Assembly (NCBI RefSeq): GCF_014839805.1 | Contig: NC_051121.1 | Span: 4,633,116-4,697,115 of the forward strand | DNA: 64,000 bases | Reading direction: 5' to 3' | Source: Manduca sexta | Lineage: Eukaryota; Arthropoda; Insecta; Lepidoptera; Sphingidae | Part shown: positions 34,736 through 45,715 of the stretch, in pieces | Layout: every line of letters starts with the position of its first letter | How positions within the stretch are numbered: the stretch's first letter is position 1 | Translations under genes and position numbers: made by a program | The notes under the pieces: model-generated | Seen by the model: the letters and a program-made list of their open reading frames with translations, nothing else | Told to the model about the DNA's origin: nothing | The model's database searches: none

Positions 34736-35244
34736 TCTATTAAAAGTTTTTGCGTAACTGTTTGTAGGCAGTGGCATACATCATCAACCGATCAACTAGG
34801 TTATTTCAACTAATAAAAATATATATTTTTATTGCATAGACCAACAAACGATGAAGATATTTGATGTTATTAATAACCAGAAACACAATGACGGGGCCTT
34901 CCGGAATTCATGGAGCAGAATGATACGAACGAGCCGACACTAATGTTCTACGAGAACAACTTAGCAGTATTTTGTTACATTACTCAAACTTAATTAGCAA
35001 AATTTTGTAGAAATGTCACATACGAGGAGTTTCATTTTAGTTAACATCCAGAGACATTAACCTAAATAAAATGATATATGAGCCAATGAACTCTTGTTTT
35101 TGGTGCCAGAATTGTAAAATGTATACACGAGATAATTTGAAAGTAATGTTACATTTCGCGGATATTGCTTACGTAAAAACGTATTAGAATGAATAAAAGG
35201 AATTTTATTTTTGAATCTTTTATTATATTCATGTTTATCTCTCT
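34736..35244. other. AT-rich spacer
   Basis: Nothing recognised. Confidence 0.45.
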
Positions 35245-35355
35245 TGGCCTAGTTGCAGGCTGTGGATGAGTGGTATCGTGTTCAATCCCTAGGTTTGGTG
35301 TAGTATATATAGGTATAGTATAGTAGGTAATAGATATAGTATAGGTATATTTTCT
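35245..35355 (+). repeat. tRNA-like head remnant plus TAGTATAG-type repeat
   Basis: TTGGCCTAGTTGCAGGC (A-box-like) and GTTCAATCCC (B-box-like) 40 bases apart suggest a decayed SINE head of a third type. It is followed by imperfect repeats of TAGTATAG / GGTATAGTA. Confidence 0.4.
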
Positions 35356-36139
35356 GCGGGTTTTCTATCGGATTTGTTTTTTTAAATGAAAAAAAAAAAA
35401 TTACTTACCATTCCTAGACAGTGTTGAGATCCAGTTTTTGTAATAGAAAATAAGCTCTATATGCTCTTTATACATGTCCTATTTTTTCCTTTTGGTAGTA
35501 TACTGAAATTATCTTAAATATTGAATTTAATTACATTTCTCACTTTCCCTCTTAAATTAATTGCCAACGTAAGCTAAAACATTGATTAGTTAAAACTCAA
35601 AACACTTAAGAGTAACATACACAACCAAGATTAATTAGTTTAAATCTCAAGTAAATTGCTTGTATACATGAAAATTGAGTAGAGCGTATCCATTTTGTGT
35701 CTTCTCACGATGCACCGTCGGTTTCTCAATAATTATGTAGACATTGATAAATGCGCCAGCTTTCTCGAAGGTTCGCCATGATTCAAGAGTTTACTCTTGC
35801 TAATGAAGGATTGGAATTACAATGTTTGTTTATATTAAGATCTCGGTTTTATTTAATCCTGCTCTGTGCCAATACAGGTCTAGTGAGAAGGTTGAAGAGG
35901 ACAAAACCCTTTGAGTTAGTTAACTGAACATTTAGCGCAACATAGTGCAGTGAGTGCTATTTAAAAGAACACGCGAACAATGTGTCTTCCCCATAAGAAA
36001 AGTGTTATTGGACTTATTCTTAAGCATAATCTCATTACAAGTATAGGTTAGATTTAAATAATTTATTAGTTTTAAGGTTAGATTGTTGTCAAAATAATGT
36101 ATTGCATACAGTCGGTATATCATAGAAAAAAAATATCTC
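35356..36139. other. AT-rich stretch
   Basis: Nothing recognised. Confidence 0.45.
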
Positions 36140-36410
36140 ACTCATATAAATGGATGAAACATTAAAGTTTGTATGTTCGTTAGAAGTAAACACTAAAATC
36201 GCTGAACAGATCTGGATAGAATTTAGCAAACGGATAGACCATATCCCTGATTAACATATGGGCAATTTTTTATACCAATTGCTTCCAGGGTAAATTATTG
36301 TTTTAAAATAGATGGCTCTGACATCGTAAAAATAGCGTGATCCATAGATTGTTGCTACAATAGGGACTTGTAGCCGGAAAGGCGCGGACAAAGCCGCGAG
36401 CAACACCTAA
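36140..36410 (+). mobile_element. Helitron-like family H, 3' end CTAA
   Basis: 3' end GCGCGGACAAAGCCGCGAGC then AACACCTAA, flanked by T, matches the H-family 3' end with CTAA in place of CTAG. The 5' boundary is unclear. Confidence 0.55.
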
Positions 36411-36540
36411 TTTATAATAATTTATAATTGTATAACGAAATGTAAATTGATGTGATTGAAAAAGAGTCAATTTAAAAATAAAAATATCTACAAATGGTTT
36501 GAGAAAAATCGTAGTATTTATATTTTTGTTTTTTATCTGG

Positions 36541-36745
36541 CCGACTGTCGCAGTAGCGTATTATTGTGTGCGTTGTATGTGCAGTTCGAATCCCGTTTGG
36601 GCAAAGTGATGTTGAGTTTGAAATTTTTGCCCGGTATGGAGGTAGGCTCGGCCCCTATCACATCATAGGACGGAAGACACTTGGTGGCAGTGGGTGCCCT
36701 AGTTGCACCTCTGCCTACCTCTCTGAGTATAAAGGTGTGACATTT
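36541..36745 (+). mobile_element. SINE A, internally shortened
   Basis: CCGACTGTCGCAGTAGCGTA, B box GTTCGAATCCC, TTTTTGCCCGGTATGGAGGT. About 50 bases of the body (CTGCTCAGTATCAGCCCGGAG region) are missing. Confidence 0.8.
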
Positions 36746-37090
36746 GTGTTTTCTAATTCCCATTTTCAGGCCCTAACATTGTTATACAAAGTTACAGAAT
36801 GATACATTGTTGATCCCAACCGGTTCACGAAAATATATTTCCTCACGCACTATTACCCTTCTGTGGACATCCCTCGTATTTTTCATGTCTGCAATGTTAT
36901 ACAATGTGCTGGATTTATGTTTCGACGATTTATAATCTTGGGTTTTTTTATGATTTTTTAGACGAACATTATCAGACTAATTTGTATCATTGAGTGATAA
37001 ATATAATGGAATGACTTATACCAAGGGCCCAAAGGAAGCTTCAAAGATATCGAAAACATTGCCATTAAAAAAGTAAGTAAAAGTATAGGA
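36746..37090. other. AT-rich spacer
   Basis: Nothing recognised. Confidence 0.45.
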
Positions 37091-37109
37091 GGGGGGGGGG
37101 GGGGGGGGG
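37091..37109. repeat. Poly(G) run, 19 bases
   Basis: Uninterrupted G run in AT-rich DNA, with further G just upstream. Confidence 0.95.
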
Positions 37110-37465
37110 TTACAAAAATGATGGACTTACAACTTTCTGAAAATTAGCGTGCCCCAAAAAATGTCAATAAAGGCCTGCTTATACACAATTTAAAGTTGTA
37201 AATGATATTAAATGGATTTTATCCGTACGCATGGACATTCGAGACATTAATATCATATGAGCAACTTGTTTTACTTTCCCTTTCCCTATCTGAAGCCAGC
37301 GTAACATCGGTACTTTTTCAGTGAAATTGTAGAAAGAATTTGATTTAATATAATTATAACAAGACATCTTCGTAGTGTTCACGCTCAGTAGGAGATTCAG
37401 TTCTCATAAAGTTGTATTAAAAAAACCTTCACAAAATTTCACCCTATTTGAGAATAGAAATATAG
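37110..37465. other. AT-rich spacer
   Basis: Nothing recognised. Confidence 0.45.
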
Positions 37466-37736
37466 ACCTTCGGCATACTACTGGTGGTAGGATACATTTT
37501 ATATCCGCCCGGATAGCGACCCCCGTACACAAGGTTTTAAAACCCATAGTGGCCCACGTAAGCGCGTCGCGTTCCGGGATCAGCCTGTGTATATCCGGTT
37601 CTTATAAGCCGGCTTAATTGTGCCGACTGCGGAGGGGTAATCGTCTCTCGTCAGTCGACATTCTATTGGACCCCACTCCACTTACCAGGTGCAGTAGGAT
37701 CAATTTGCCGTGTACGCAGAAAAATACAGTTTAATA
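37466..37736 (+). repeat. Repeat family D, near full-length
   Basis: From TACTGGTGGTAGGATACATT through CATAGTGGCCCACGTAAGC, CCGGGATCAGCCTGTGTATA, the GTCGAC hairpin region and CCACTTACCAGGTGCAG. It ends where SINE B begins. Confidence 0.85.
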
Positions 37737-38057
37737 ATAATAATATCAGCCCTGTTTTATATACTTGCCCACTGCTGAGCACAGGCCTCCTCTACTACTC
37801 AGAGGGATTAGGCCTTAGTCCACCACGCTGGCCTAGTGCGGGTTGGTAGACTTCACACATCGGAATTCCTATAGAGAACTTCTCAGATGTGCAGGTTTCA
37901 TCACGATGTTTTCCTTCACCGTTAAAGCGAACGATAAATTCACAAAGAATACACACATGATTTTTTAGAAAAGTCAGAGGTGTGTGCCCTTGGGATTTGA
38001 ACCTGCGGACATTCGTCTCGGCAGACCGTTCCATACCCAACTAGGCTATCGTCGCTT
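37737..38057 (-). mobile_element. SINE B, full-length, abutting family D
   Basis: All parts present, tail (AAT)n at the left. No clean target duplication is visible. Confidence 0.9.
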
Positions 38058-38895
38058 AAAGTAAATAAAGACAGTTTACTCGTACATAATAAAAACCTTA
38101 CATCTCATAGTAGACATAAGTTACATAAAAGTATTAGGTAACTTTGAGTAACTGCAAAGAAAATGCCCAAATCGTGAGGGAAATATGTATGTTATGAATT
38201 ATCATTGTCTGGCAATGTTCCGACAAAACGGAGGTCAACAATCAGAAGGCATGACACGTACCTCACTGGATGTTGGAGCCTTGGAGACCCCCTCGTGACT
38301 TGTTTGGAAAAATGTCCACACGCTTGAATTATTAAAATGGAGTTCCTGAAATTCTTTGTTATCTAATGAGCTTGATATTATGAAAAAAAAATTAATTTTT
38401 AATGGTCAAAGATTCATATAAAGTCAAATCTAAATATTTTATTTAATGATTTGTATTTTTTTCTTGCATGACAAACAATCATCAGGTGTCTGATTAATTT
38501 AGCATTGAATATGGTTTTGGGAACATGACACTTATTTTTTATATAAATAAAAAGCTTTTTTAATAATTAAAAACATCTTAAATTAAGAAAACAGAATCCC
38601 AACATTACATAAATATTTCTTCTTAACCCTAATCTCAAAATTAATTTAACACTTATTCACTTTTTAATCTTAACGAGTCCGGCTTTTTGTTAATTTTGAT
38701 AATTTGTTGAGGGACACTTTCCTGTTTTATTTGACCTTCTCCCTATTTCCCGTGTTTTGTATGAAATTAAATTTTGCTGTGACAAGGTTATGTCTTAAAC
38801 ACGTGCGTGCTTCGTTAATATGACAGTCTCCCAAATTATAAATGATGGAAGGCAGTTGACTTATTTTTATTTATTAGGCTTAGTAAAATAACTAT
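38058..38895. other. AT-rich stretch
   Basis: Nothing recognised. Confidence 0.45.
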
Positions 38896-38913
38896 ACACA
38901 TACACACACACAG

Positions 38914-38944
<31 letters not shown>

Positions 38945-39190
38945 TCACGCACTTATTCCCGAAGGGGTATGCAGGGGCGCAATTAGGGCACCCACTTCTC
39001 GCCAAGTGTGTTCCGTCCCATGATGTGATAGGGGGCGAGCCTATCGTTGCATAGGACACAAATTCTAGACTTCGGGTTGATACTGAGCAGAAAAACCCAA
39101 ATAGCACTTTGCCCGACACGGGATTCGAACCCAGGACCTTAGAGCGCTGTCGTACCGCGCATGCAGTACAACTACGCTACCGTAGCAGTC
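38896..39190 (-). mobile_element. SINE A with (CA)n tail
   Basis: Head TGCTACGGTAGCGTAGTTG, B box GGTTCGAATCC, standard body. On + the left end is a (CA)n microsatellite of about 45 bases where other copies have (TATG)n. Confidence 0.9.
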
Positions 39191-39634
39191 AAAAATAATA
39201 ATTAAGTTATGTATTATTCTATGATGAAGTCCAGCGCAACAACACTATTTTGACGTCGTTGCCAAATATGTTATTTATTTAAAACTTTATCTCAGGTACT
39301 TAAAGTTAAAAGTTCTGTAAAAACAGTAACATTCTTTCGTCAAAGGAATGTCTTTGCCTCTAATGATATGTGTAATATAGTATATATTATATAAATAAAG
39401 TAAGTACTTCATGCTACGCTACAATGATAACAAAAATGTAAAATATAACTCTCCAGACAACATGTCTGTCATGTCGTTGAAATAAAACCTCTATTATTTA
39501 GATAACATGGAACTTTGAACATGTTAGAATATTTTAGACGAAATTGAATTTATTTACACAAAGTTATAATCTAGAATAAAGTTACTATTTTGATTCAGTG
39601 TGCGGTTTTTGTTGTTTATTTGAGATGACCCTTC
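39191..39634. other. AT-rich spacer
   Basis: Nothing recognised. Confidence 0.45.
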
Positions 39635-39650
39635 ATGGTCATGACGCGAG

Positions 39651-39964
39651 AACGGCAATAGCCTAGTTGGGTGTGGAACGGACTGTTGCGACGAATGTCC
39701 GCGGGTTTAAATTCAAGGGCACACACCTCTGACTTTTCTAAAATGATGTGTGTATTTTTTGTGAATTATCGCTTGCTGTAACGGTGCAGGAAAACATCGT
39801 GAGGAAATCTTCATACCTGAGAAGTTCTCTACGAATGTTAAGGGTGTGTAAAGTCTACTCATCCGCACTAGACCAGCGTGGTGGACTGAAATCGCATCCC
39901 TTTCAGTAGTAAAGAAGGCCTGTGCCTCGCAGTGGATCAGTATTTAATACAAGGCTGATATTAT
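39651..39964 (+). mobile_element. SINE B with aged 16-bp TSD
   Basis: ATAGCCTAGTTGGGTGTGG to ACAAGGCTGATATT. Flanks ATGGTCATGACGCGAG (39635-39650) and ATGGTCACGGAGCGAG (39965-39980) match at 13 of 16 positions. Confidence 0.88.
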
Positions 39965-40039
39965 ATGGTCACGGAGCGAGTTGAGGCGTAAGTCGTCTGA
40001 AAAAGTTAACATAAGAAATGATTATTGATAGAGTATTTA

Positions 40040-40100
40040 TAATAACCAGAAAACAGTGCTTGGACACTGTTGCTTGGCGGCGTAACAGACTAAGACGGTA
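40040..40100 (-). repeat. Repeat family C fragment
   Basis: ACAGTGCTTGGACACTGTTGC then TTGGCGGCGTAACAG matches the central block of C. Confidence 0.5.
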
Positions 40101-40370
40101 AATAGTGTTACAGTGTACCTATTTACGTACAAAAACAAATCTAGCATGTTCAAGTTGTTGCCAGCATTATTCTTGTGTTTCTACAGATATTTATGTTGCG
40201 GTTTATGAATTTTGGAAATGAGACCAGTTAAATAAAAGAGACAAATTAGAGACTGTTTCGGCCTAATTGAGGTAATTAATTATCCGTTGATTATAAATTT
40301 GAATCTCGTACAATGTGGGCTGCGAGGAATCTGCTATTTTTTTTAATATATTCACGACACAGTAATCCCA

Positions 40371-40545
40371 CTACACCTGATGGTAAGTGGAGTGGGTTCA
40401 ATAGATTGTCGACTGACCAAAGATGATTACCCCTTGGCAGTCGACACAATTATGCCGTTCTGTTGAAACCGGATATACACAGGCTGATCTTTGTGTACGG
40501 TAGTCACTATCCGGATATAAAATATATCTTACCACCAGCAAACAC
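40371..40545 (-). repeat. Repeat family D copy
   Basis: CACCTGATGGTAAGTGGAGT, GTCGACTGACCAAAGATGAT, CTTGGCAGTCGAC and ATATATCTTACCACCAGCAA. A segment around GTGGGCCACTATGG is deleted. Confidence 0.8.
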
Positions 40546-41067
40546 TATAACTATTAAATAATCAAAAACTTTTGCTTGCTAATTGCTGCGATTGCTAATG
40601 CGTATTCTCTAATCAAAGGACATTGTCGAAAACGGCCCTAGAACCAACAAAGGTGTGACTAGCACCATAATTATTTATGTATTTTTTTATACTATTTGCA
40701 AATATGTGTATAAAACGGACAAGCTGCTACATCCAAAATGAATATATAAAAATATTGTAACGACTTAAAGTCAAAGTCGCCGACATGTTTACAACTAATT
40801 GTGTATAGAGATGTACCGGTTCGACAAAACGATAAATCTAATTACCGATAATTAATTATTGAAACATTTTAATATATTCCATTTGTGAGGCGATATGTTC
40901 TTTAATTTTTATAATAATATTTAATCGAGCAGTGGATGCGTCTCAAATAAATAAGTAGTTAGTTTTAGGACTAAATTGATTATAGATCAAGTCGTCTATG
41001 AAAAACGTTTTTTTTTAGTTTTTAATTCATATTGATTTACTTTGTTTATTTAGATTCTATATTAGCG
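40546..41067. other. AT-rich spacer
   Basis: Nothing recognised. Confidence 0.45.
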
Positions 41068-41300
41068 ATCCGCCCTGGCTTCGTACAGATAGCAGAGCAT
41101 AATATATTATGCGAACATTTATTTTTCTGTCGTACAAAATATTTATGAATTATACATGTAAAAAGTAGCGTTCTTCTCTCTCCCTCCATCCGGGGGCCTC
41201 AAACTCTCTCCATATTAAATTACTATCGGATCCGCCCGTGTGAAAGATTTTCCGGGATAAGGATCCCGCTACATATTTTTCCGAATAAAATAACCCTATG
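41068..41300 (-). mobile_element. Helitron-like family H remnants
   Basis: Two pieces: GATCCGCCCTGGCTTCG near 41068 and GATCCGCCCGTGTGAAAGAT then TTTTCCGGGATAAGGATCCC near 41228. Boundaries are lost. Confidence 0.4.
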
Positions 41301-41618
41301 TTGAATAAAATCGATTTTTGTATAAATGATCGATATAATCGATCCGGAATCTAGTCGAGTAGTATCCCTAATTCTTACTTCATTTTTGAATTCAATTTAA
41401 TGTCACTTACACTTCACTCATCAGAGACAAATAAGCTAGACTCTCACTTTCCATATAATATAATATATTATAATTCTCTGACTATTACTATATCATTGAC
41501 GATTCGGCTATTATAAAGACTCTGTGTGATTGATTACGATATCGACATACACTGGCTGTGATTTCTGGACTTTGTGAACTGATGTAACAATTTACCTGGC
41601 ATTGATAACGGATACGAA
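41301..41618. other. Sequence upstream of candidate gene
   Basis: AT-rich; no TATA-Inr arrangement I would defend. Confidence 0.35.
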
Positions 41619-41723
41619 ATGGAAATTGCTTTTTGCATTAATTGTGGCTCTGCTGGCGGATCCATGGTGTTGGAGAACGAGCAGATTCGCCATTGTATAC
41701 AACAATGGACAGCGCCTTGTTTG
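41619..41723 (+). CDS. Candidate gene, exon 1 (ZAD-like N-terminus)
   Basis: The ATG is in a fair context (CGAAATGG). Thirty-five codons open with MEIAFCINCGSAGG and end WTAPCL before a consensus donor (TTG then GTAAGC). C6 and C9 form a Cys-x2-Cys pair. A second pair (CTAC) is encoded early in the next exon, giving C-x2-C-x33-C-x2-C in the predicted protein, close to the layout of ZAD-type zinc fingers of insect transcription factors; no zinc-finger array is seen downstream, so this is tentative. Exon 1 ends in phase 0, matching exon 2. A 107-codon antisense frame overlaps but has no splice or domain support. The same sequence could be a decayed mobile-element gene. Confidence 0.5.
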
Positions 41724-42049
41724 GTAAGCACATTTTTCTTTAATCGTACAAGTTTAACTGCCGCCAAACTTCTAGTTCGCTCCTCAGTTCCTGTTCTTGG
41801 TAACTGCGTGGAGACAGCGAACAGAGTCTGTATACTACCTACTACACACTTTAGCATGTGGCTGTGGCAAACTTAAGAGCAAACTAGCAAGTATATTGTT
41901 GATTAAAAAATGTGTGTCATATGCTTGAAGGTTTCTAACATTTAATTCAGCTGGAAGATTTGAATACATAAATCTGCTTTCCGTGTGACACAATATTAAT
42001 ATATTGCCATTATAATTTGAGCATAATGCGTTTGTTTGTTTTTTTTCAG

Positions 42050-42148
42050 GTTGTAGCCCTTGATCTTATATGTACAGCATGTTAGACCACGGCCCAAGAG
42101 CCTATACATACTTCAGCTGTAACAATGTTAGTAGAAGCTGCGTGCTCT
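42050..42148 (+). CDS. Candidate gene, exon 2 with in-frame TAG
   Basis: Preceded by a strong acceptor (GTTTGTTTTTTTTCAG). In phase it reads VVALDLICTAC, then TAG at 42083-42085, then stays open for a further 37 codons (TTAQEPIHTSAVTMLVEAAC and on). The open frame past the stop suggests a nonsense change in a longer exon, but the stop could also be the true end of a short protein, with AATAAA near 42281 as a possible signal. The 3' end given is the only phase-0 donor I found (TCT then GTAATA) and is weak. Confidence 0.4.
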
Positions 42149-42396
42149 GTAATAGAATGTTGGAACTCCGGACACGGTGATTGTGATTGGCAAAACTGAA
42201 TTGATAAATAATACCATAACAACAACCCTCCTGCACAATACTCAGATAATATTTTATAAAACAATGTAGGTGATGAGGAAATAAATAATATGAACTAAAA
42301 ATATTTTTTTATTTGTTTAATTTAATCCTACATGCCCTAAGAGTCTACCAAAAGTGTGTTAAATATGCCATGCTTCTGATAAAGCGTGAATGCGAA

Positions 42397-42432
42397 ACAG
42401 TGCACCTCTGTCTGTCTCTTCGGGGAATACGT
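42397..42432 (+). mobile_element. SINE A tail fragment
   Basis: AGTGCACCTCTGTCTGTCTC then TTCGGGGAATACG resembles only the last part of SINE A. It lies inside intron 2 of the candidate gene. Confidence 0.4.
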
Positions 42433-42853
42433 ACGACGTACGTATATATAGAAAATACATAAAATCTGAAGGGTACTCTTAGAGGATGTAAATACTATAA
42501 CTACATAATTAGGTACCTTTTTACTTATAAAAAATTATATGAATTAAGTCTTAAAATAGCCTGGTAAAAAATAATCAAGATACCTACATAGTGATGAATC
42601 TTTAGGGCTTATATATATTAGATAGGTACTTATATCAATAAAAAGCATATTTAAAGCGTAAATGATAGGACTATAAATCTACCTTGAACATTGAAAAGCT
42701 TTCAATGTTTATTATCAATTATAACCTCAAAATCTCATCGTTTTTTTGGATTGATGCGATATCTCAGCTTGTCCGTTTTATAAATAATATGTCATGAGAA
42801 TTTTTTAATGATTCTAAATATTACAAACATTTTTACATTGCTGTTGGTTCCAG

Positions 42854-42940
42854 GGCGAATTATGTATGGGCACAGAACAATGTCCTTTCGATGCATTACT
42901 AAGTGAATGTTTGGTTATTCATAAACGCCTTATTTCAAGG
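42854..42940 (+). CDS. Candidate gene, exon 3
   Basis: Flanked by a good acceptor (GCTGTTGGTTCCAG) and a perfect donor (AGG then GTAAGT). Its 87 bases are 29 codons open in phase 0: GELCMGTEQCPFDALLSECL then VIHKRLISR. Two further Cys residues are spaced C-x5-C. The helical, charged end continues naturally into exon 4. I do not recognise a domain. Confidence 0.55.
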
Positions 42941-43004
42941 GTAAGTAGGGTGTCAGAGGTCTAATCACATCTACGATTTGCTAGCTTTGCTAAATTACAT
43001 GTAA

Positions 43005-43147
43005 TAAGGGAACGAACCTATTTATCGGGCACAATTCTACTCCGGGCTGACAATAAGCGGAGTCCAATATCTCTTTCCTCAAACCGAGAATCAAATCCGA
43101 GATATCAGCATGGTAGTTTGCAATACAACTATGCCGGCAAAGCAGTT
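43005..43147 (-). mobile_element. SINE A, diverged fragment in intron 3
   Basis: TATCGGGCACAATTCTACTCC, CGGGCTGACAATAAGCGG, a B-box remnant in GAGAATCAAATCC, and AACTATGCCGGCAAAGCAGT. Antisense to the candidate gene. Confidence 0.65.
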
Positions 43148-43737
43148 CAAAATAGTTCGTTATCATTTTAAAAGAAGTCATTTTTAAAGCGCAAGGAAAG
43201 TTTCTCACATAAATATTAATAAATCTCTGCTAGTTCATAAAATGGCTGAGTTTATAAACTGGTTATAAATTTGTTTTAATAAAAATATTAAAGAGGCCAT
43301 GGAACGTCTCTATGCAAATAACTCAGTGGATTTGTGTTTATTTAATTTCAAATTAAGTCCAGTTATGCAATTAGGGGAGCCTGGGGAGGTGGGTGGTATA
43401 ACCCTTTTTAAAACTGTGAGAAAAGTTTTGAGGGTTATACCACAAAATTGTATGTTTTTGTTGCTATAAAATTCTAATAAAATTCTTTACAGGCACTGTA
43501 ATATTTAAACTTAATCAAGCCTATCATATTTAGTATATTTTCTTAATATCTAACATATATTATTATGTCTTTCTAATAACACTTAGAAAAGGAACGGATT
43601 TTTATGCTCGCGGTTTCATCCGTTTGATAATTTCTTTCCAGAGTAAAAGTAGACCGCTGAGTACTTCTCTGTGAAATATGATTTAATTTTGAGCCAAACT
43701 TCGTTCACTTCAAAATTTGTCATAAATATTGGCATTG
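43148..43737. other. Intron 3, remainder
   Basis: AT-rich. TATGCTCGCGGTTTCATCCG at about 43602 is a faint family H remnant. Confidence 0.4.
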
Positions 43738-43749
43738 TTATAGGTATAT

Positions 43750-43972
43750 GCACACACACTCATGCATTTTATCTCCGAAGGGGTAGGCATAGGCACAACA
43801 AGCGCACCCACTTTTTGCCGTGTGTATTCCGTCCTGTAATGTGATAGGTGGCGAACGTATCTATATTGGGCACAAATTCCACTATCATTTTGCCCGACCC
43901 GGTGATCGAACCCAAGACCTTAGCCCAATAAGCCACAACTACAGTCGTAATACAACTACGTCACTAACGCAG
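43750..43972 (-). mobile_element. SINE A in intron 3, probable 12-bp TSD
   Basis: GCATTTTATCTCCGAAGGGG, GGGCACAAATTCCACTATCA, GACCCGGTGATCGAACCC. A body segment is deleted. TTATAGGTATAT (43738-43749) and TTATAGATATAT (43987-43998) differ at one base. Confidence 0.8.
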
Positions 43973-44325
43973 TAATATTTGTCATATTATAGATATATTA
44001 TAAGGAATAAGGATGTACGTTTTCGCAACAAATGGACCTCATTAAGTTTATCGGAAAGATATTTTTATGGGGGTTATGGTGAAATATTAACCTCTATTTT
44101 GTCATTGGTGTGCATTAGTTGATAGATTGTGGGTTAGAAAAGGATAATGCGCACCTTGACCCAGTTTCCCCCAACTTTGTCCGGATGTGTCTAATATTTA
44201 TTTTCCTATTTTTAAATAACTAACAAGACTATTCAAGGAAGAGTAAAACTACTTATGATAACTTCTATATGTTCTCTTCATTACCAGTTCTTATCCACTG
44301 TACATAGTTTTGAACCCTATTGCAG

Positions 44326-44413
44326 GAAGTAATTGACTTACTTTTTACGAAAGACCGCCAGATGGTGGCTGCCCGCGAAAGCGATAATGTAGATCTTTTA
44401 TATTCCTACATCC
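44326..44413 (+). CDS. Candidate gene, exon 4
   Basis: Acceptor GAACCCTATTGCAG and donor ATCC then GTAAGT. The 88 bases are open in the phase set by exon 3: EVIDLLFTKDRQMVAARESD then NVDLLYSYI plus one base. Joined to exon 3 it makes one long amphipathic helix-like stretch, which supports the exon pair. A following exon must begin in phase 1; a possible acceptor near 47736 (TTTTCTGCAG) would add only two residues and a stop, which I regard as unproven. Confidence 0.55.
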
Positions 44414-44534
44414 GTAAGTTACTATGTGACTAATAACATTCCCATATGTTTTTGGTTTCTATTATGGTTAACGATTGTACAAATCATCTTGTCTATTGCC
44501 TCTTGTACCGTATTGAAAGATATCATTACCATGC
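44414..44534. other. Sequence after exon 4 donor
   Basis: No further exon recognised. Confidence 0.4.
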
Positions 44535-44605
44535 ATATTTCTGCCGCCAAGCAACAGTGTGCACGCACATTTGGTATCCGGTTTGAATAACACTAAGTGA
44601 TTGCT
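44535..44605 (+). repeat. Repeat family C fragment
   Basis: TTTCTGCCGCCAAGCAACAG and TCCGGTTTGAATAACAC match the centre of family C. Confidence 0.5.
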
Positions 44606-44774
44606 ATTACTAGGCGTTAGATTTAATATTTTATATTAAAGAATACGAGGACAGTGCACGTAGTGTTTTAAACTCAAGTTCTGGCTGATGCTATTCTTTT
44701 ATTGGCGGTTGTGTCTTTTACCACAAAGGCCTTCCCCCCTTTTGTTTTTCTGTATGTATTCTAATTATTTCACG

Positions 44775-45014
44775 GACATAGCCCATCGGATTAGCAAGCT
44801 GAAGTGGTAGCGGGCAGGGCGCATAACTCGCAGAACTGATGGCCGATGGAGCAAGAAGGTTCTGGAGTGGAGGCTACGAACTGGGAAGCGCAGCGTTGGA
44901 CGTCCATCCACGAGGTGGACATATGACCTCATAACAGTCGCAAGAGATCGCTGGATGTGGACCGTTTACAATAAGTCGATCTGGAAATCTTTAGAGGAGG
45001 CCCATGTTCAGTAG
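44775..45014 (+). pseudogene. LINE reverse-transcriptase protein, C-terminal fragment
   Basis: One frame reads DIAHRISKLKW, a TAG stop, RAGRITRRTDGRWSKKVLEW, then GKRSVGRPSTRWTYDLITVA and WKSLEEAHVQ before the stop. The pattern KLKW-x2-AG-x6-DGRW...GKR..GRP..RW is the familiar C-terminal tail of RTE-like or related non-LTR retrotransposon proteins in Lepidoptera (from memory). The catalytic reverse-transcriptase core is absent, so this is a 5'-truncated dead copy; the internal TAG confirms decay. Confidence 0.8.
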
Positions 45015-45442
45015 TGGTCATCCTGCGACATCCATATAAATTATGAATACACAGCTTCTAAAAATACGGTTAGCGCATCTATTTCCTGGGGGCAACAACG
45101 CCTAAACCCATCAGATTACTCGACTCGAAATAAAAAGATTACAGTCCTAGCATTCTAGTCATTGCAATAACTAAACTAAGTATATTCAGGAATATACGCG
45201 TTGGATCAGTAGTTAATTTATAAACCACATATGACGTGTATAGTAATTAAATTTCTAAATGAAGATCCTACGCGATGGAATTACGATAGAATTGTTCCTT
45301 CTGACGAAATTTAGTTAGGATTAATGTTACGCATTGTTACAAGGATAAGTTTCTGTGTCTAGGAATACTAAGGAAATTTAATTAAGCTCTACAAAAGGAA
45401 ATATTTCACAAGACGTATATAGGATCTTACTTCATCTTGTAT
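45015..45442. other. AT-rich spacer
   Basis: Nothing recognised. Confidence 0.45.
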
Positions 45443-45715
45443 TACAGCCCTGTATTATGTACTGTCCCAATGCTGGGCACGGGTCTCCTCTACTACTAAC
45501 CTGACAAGATTGACAGACTTCACATAACCTGAAAATTCTTATAAAGAACCTCTGACGATGCTGGTTTCCTCACGATGTTTTCCTTCACCGTTAAAGCCAG
45601 TAATAAGTCATAATGAACAGACATGACTTTAAAAAAGTCAGAGGTGCCGTTGGGTTTTGAACCTGTGGACATTTGTCTTGACAGTCCTTTCCATTCCCAA
45701 CTAGGCTATCGCCTA
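45443..45715 (-). mobile_element. SINE B, diverged, with body deletion
   Basis: TTACAGCCCTGTATTATGTA, GGGCACGGGTCTCCTCTAC, CGATGTTTTCCTTCACCGTT and CAACTAGGCTATCGCC. The GAGGGATTAGGCCTTAGTCC segment is missing. Confidence 0.85.

Noticed and set aside
41534..41857. 107-codon antisense frame over exon 1
   Set aside because: No acceptor/donor logic and no recognisable protein; the sense strand has better splice sites and linked exons.
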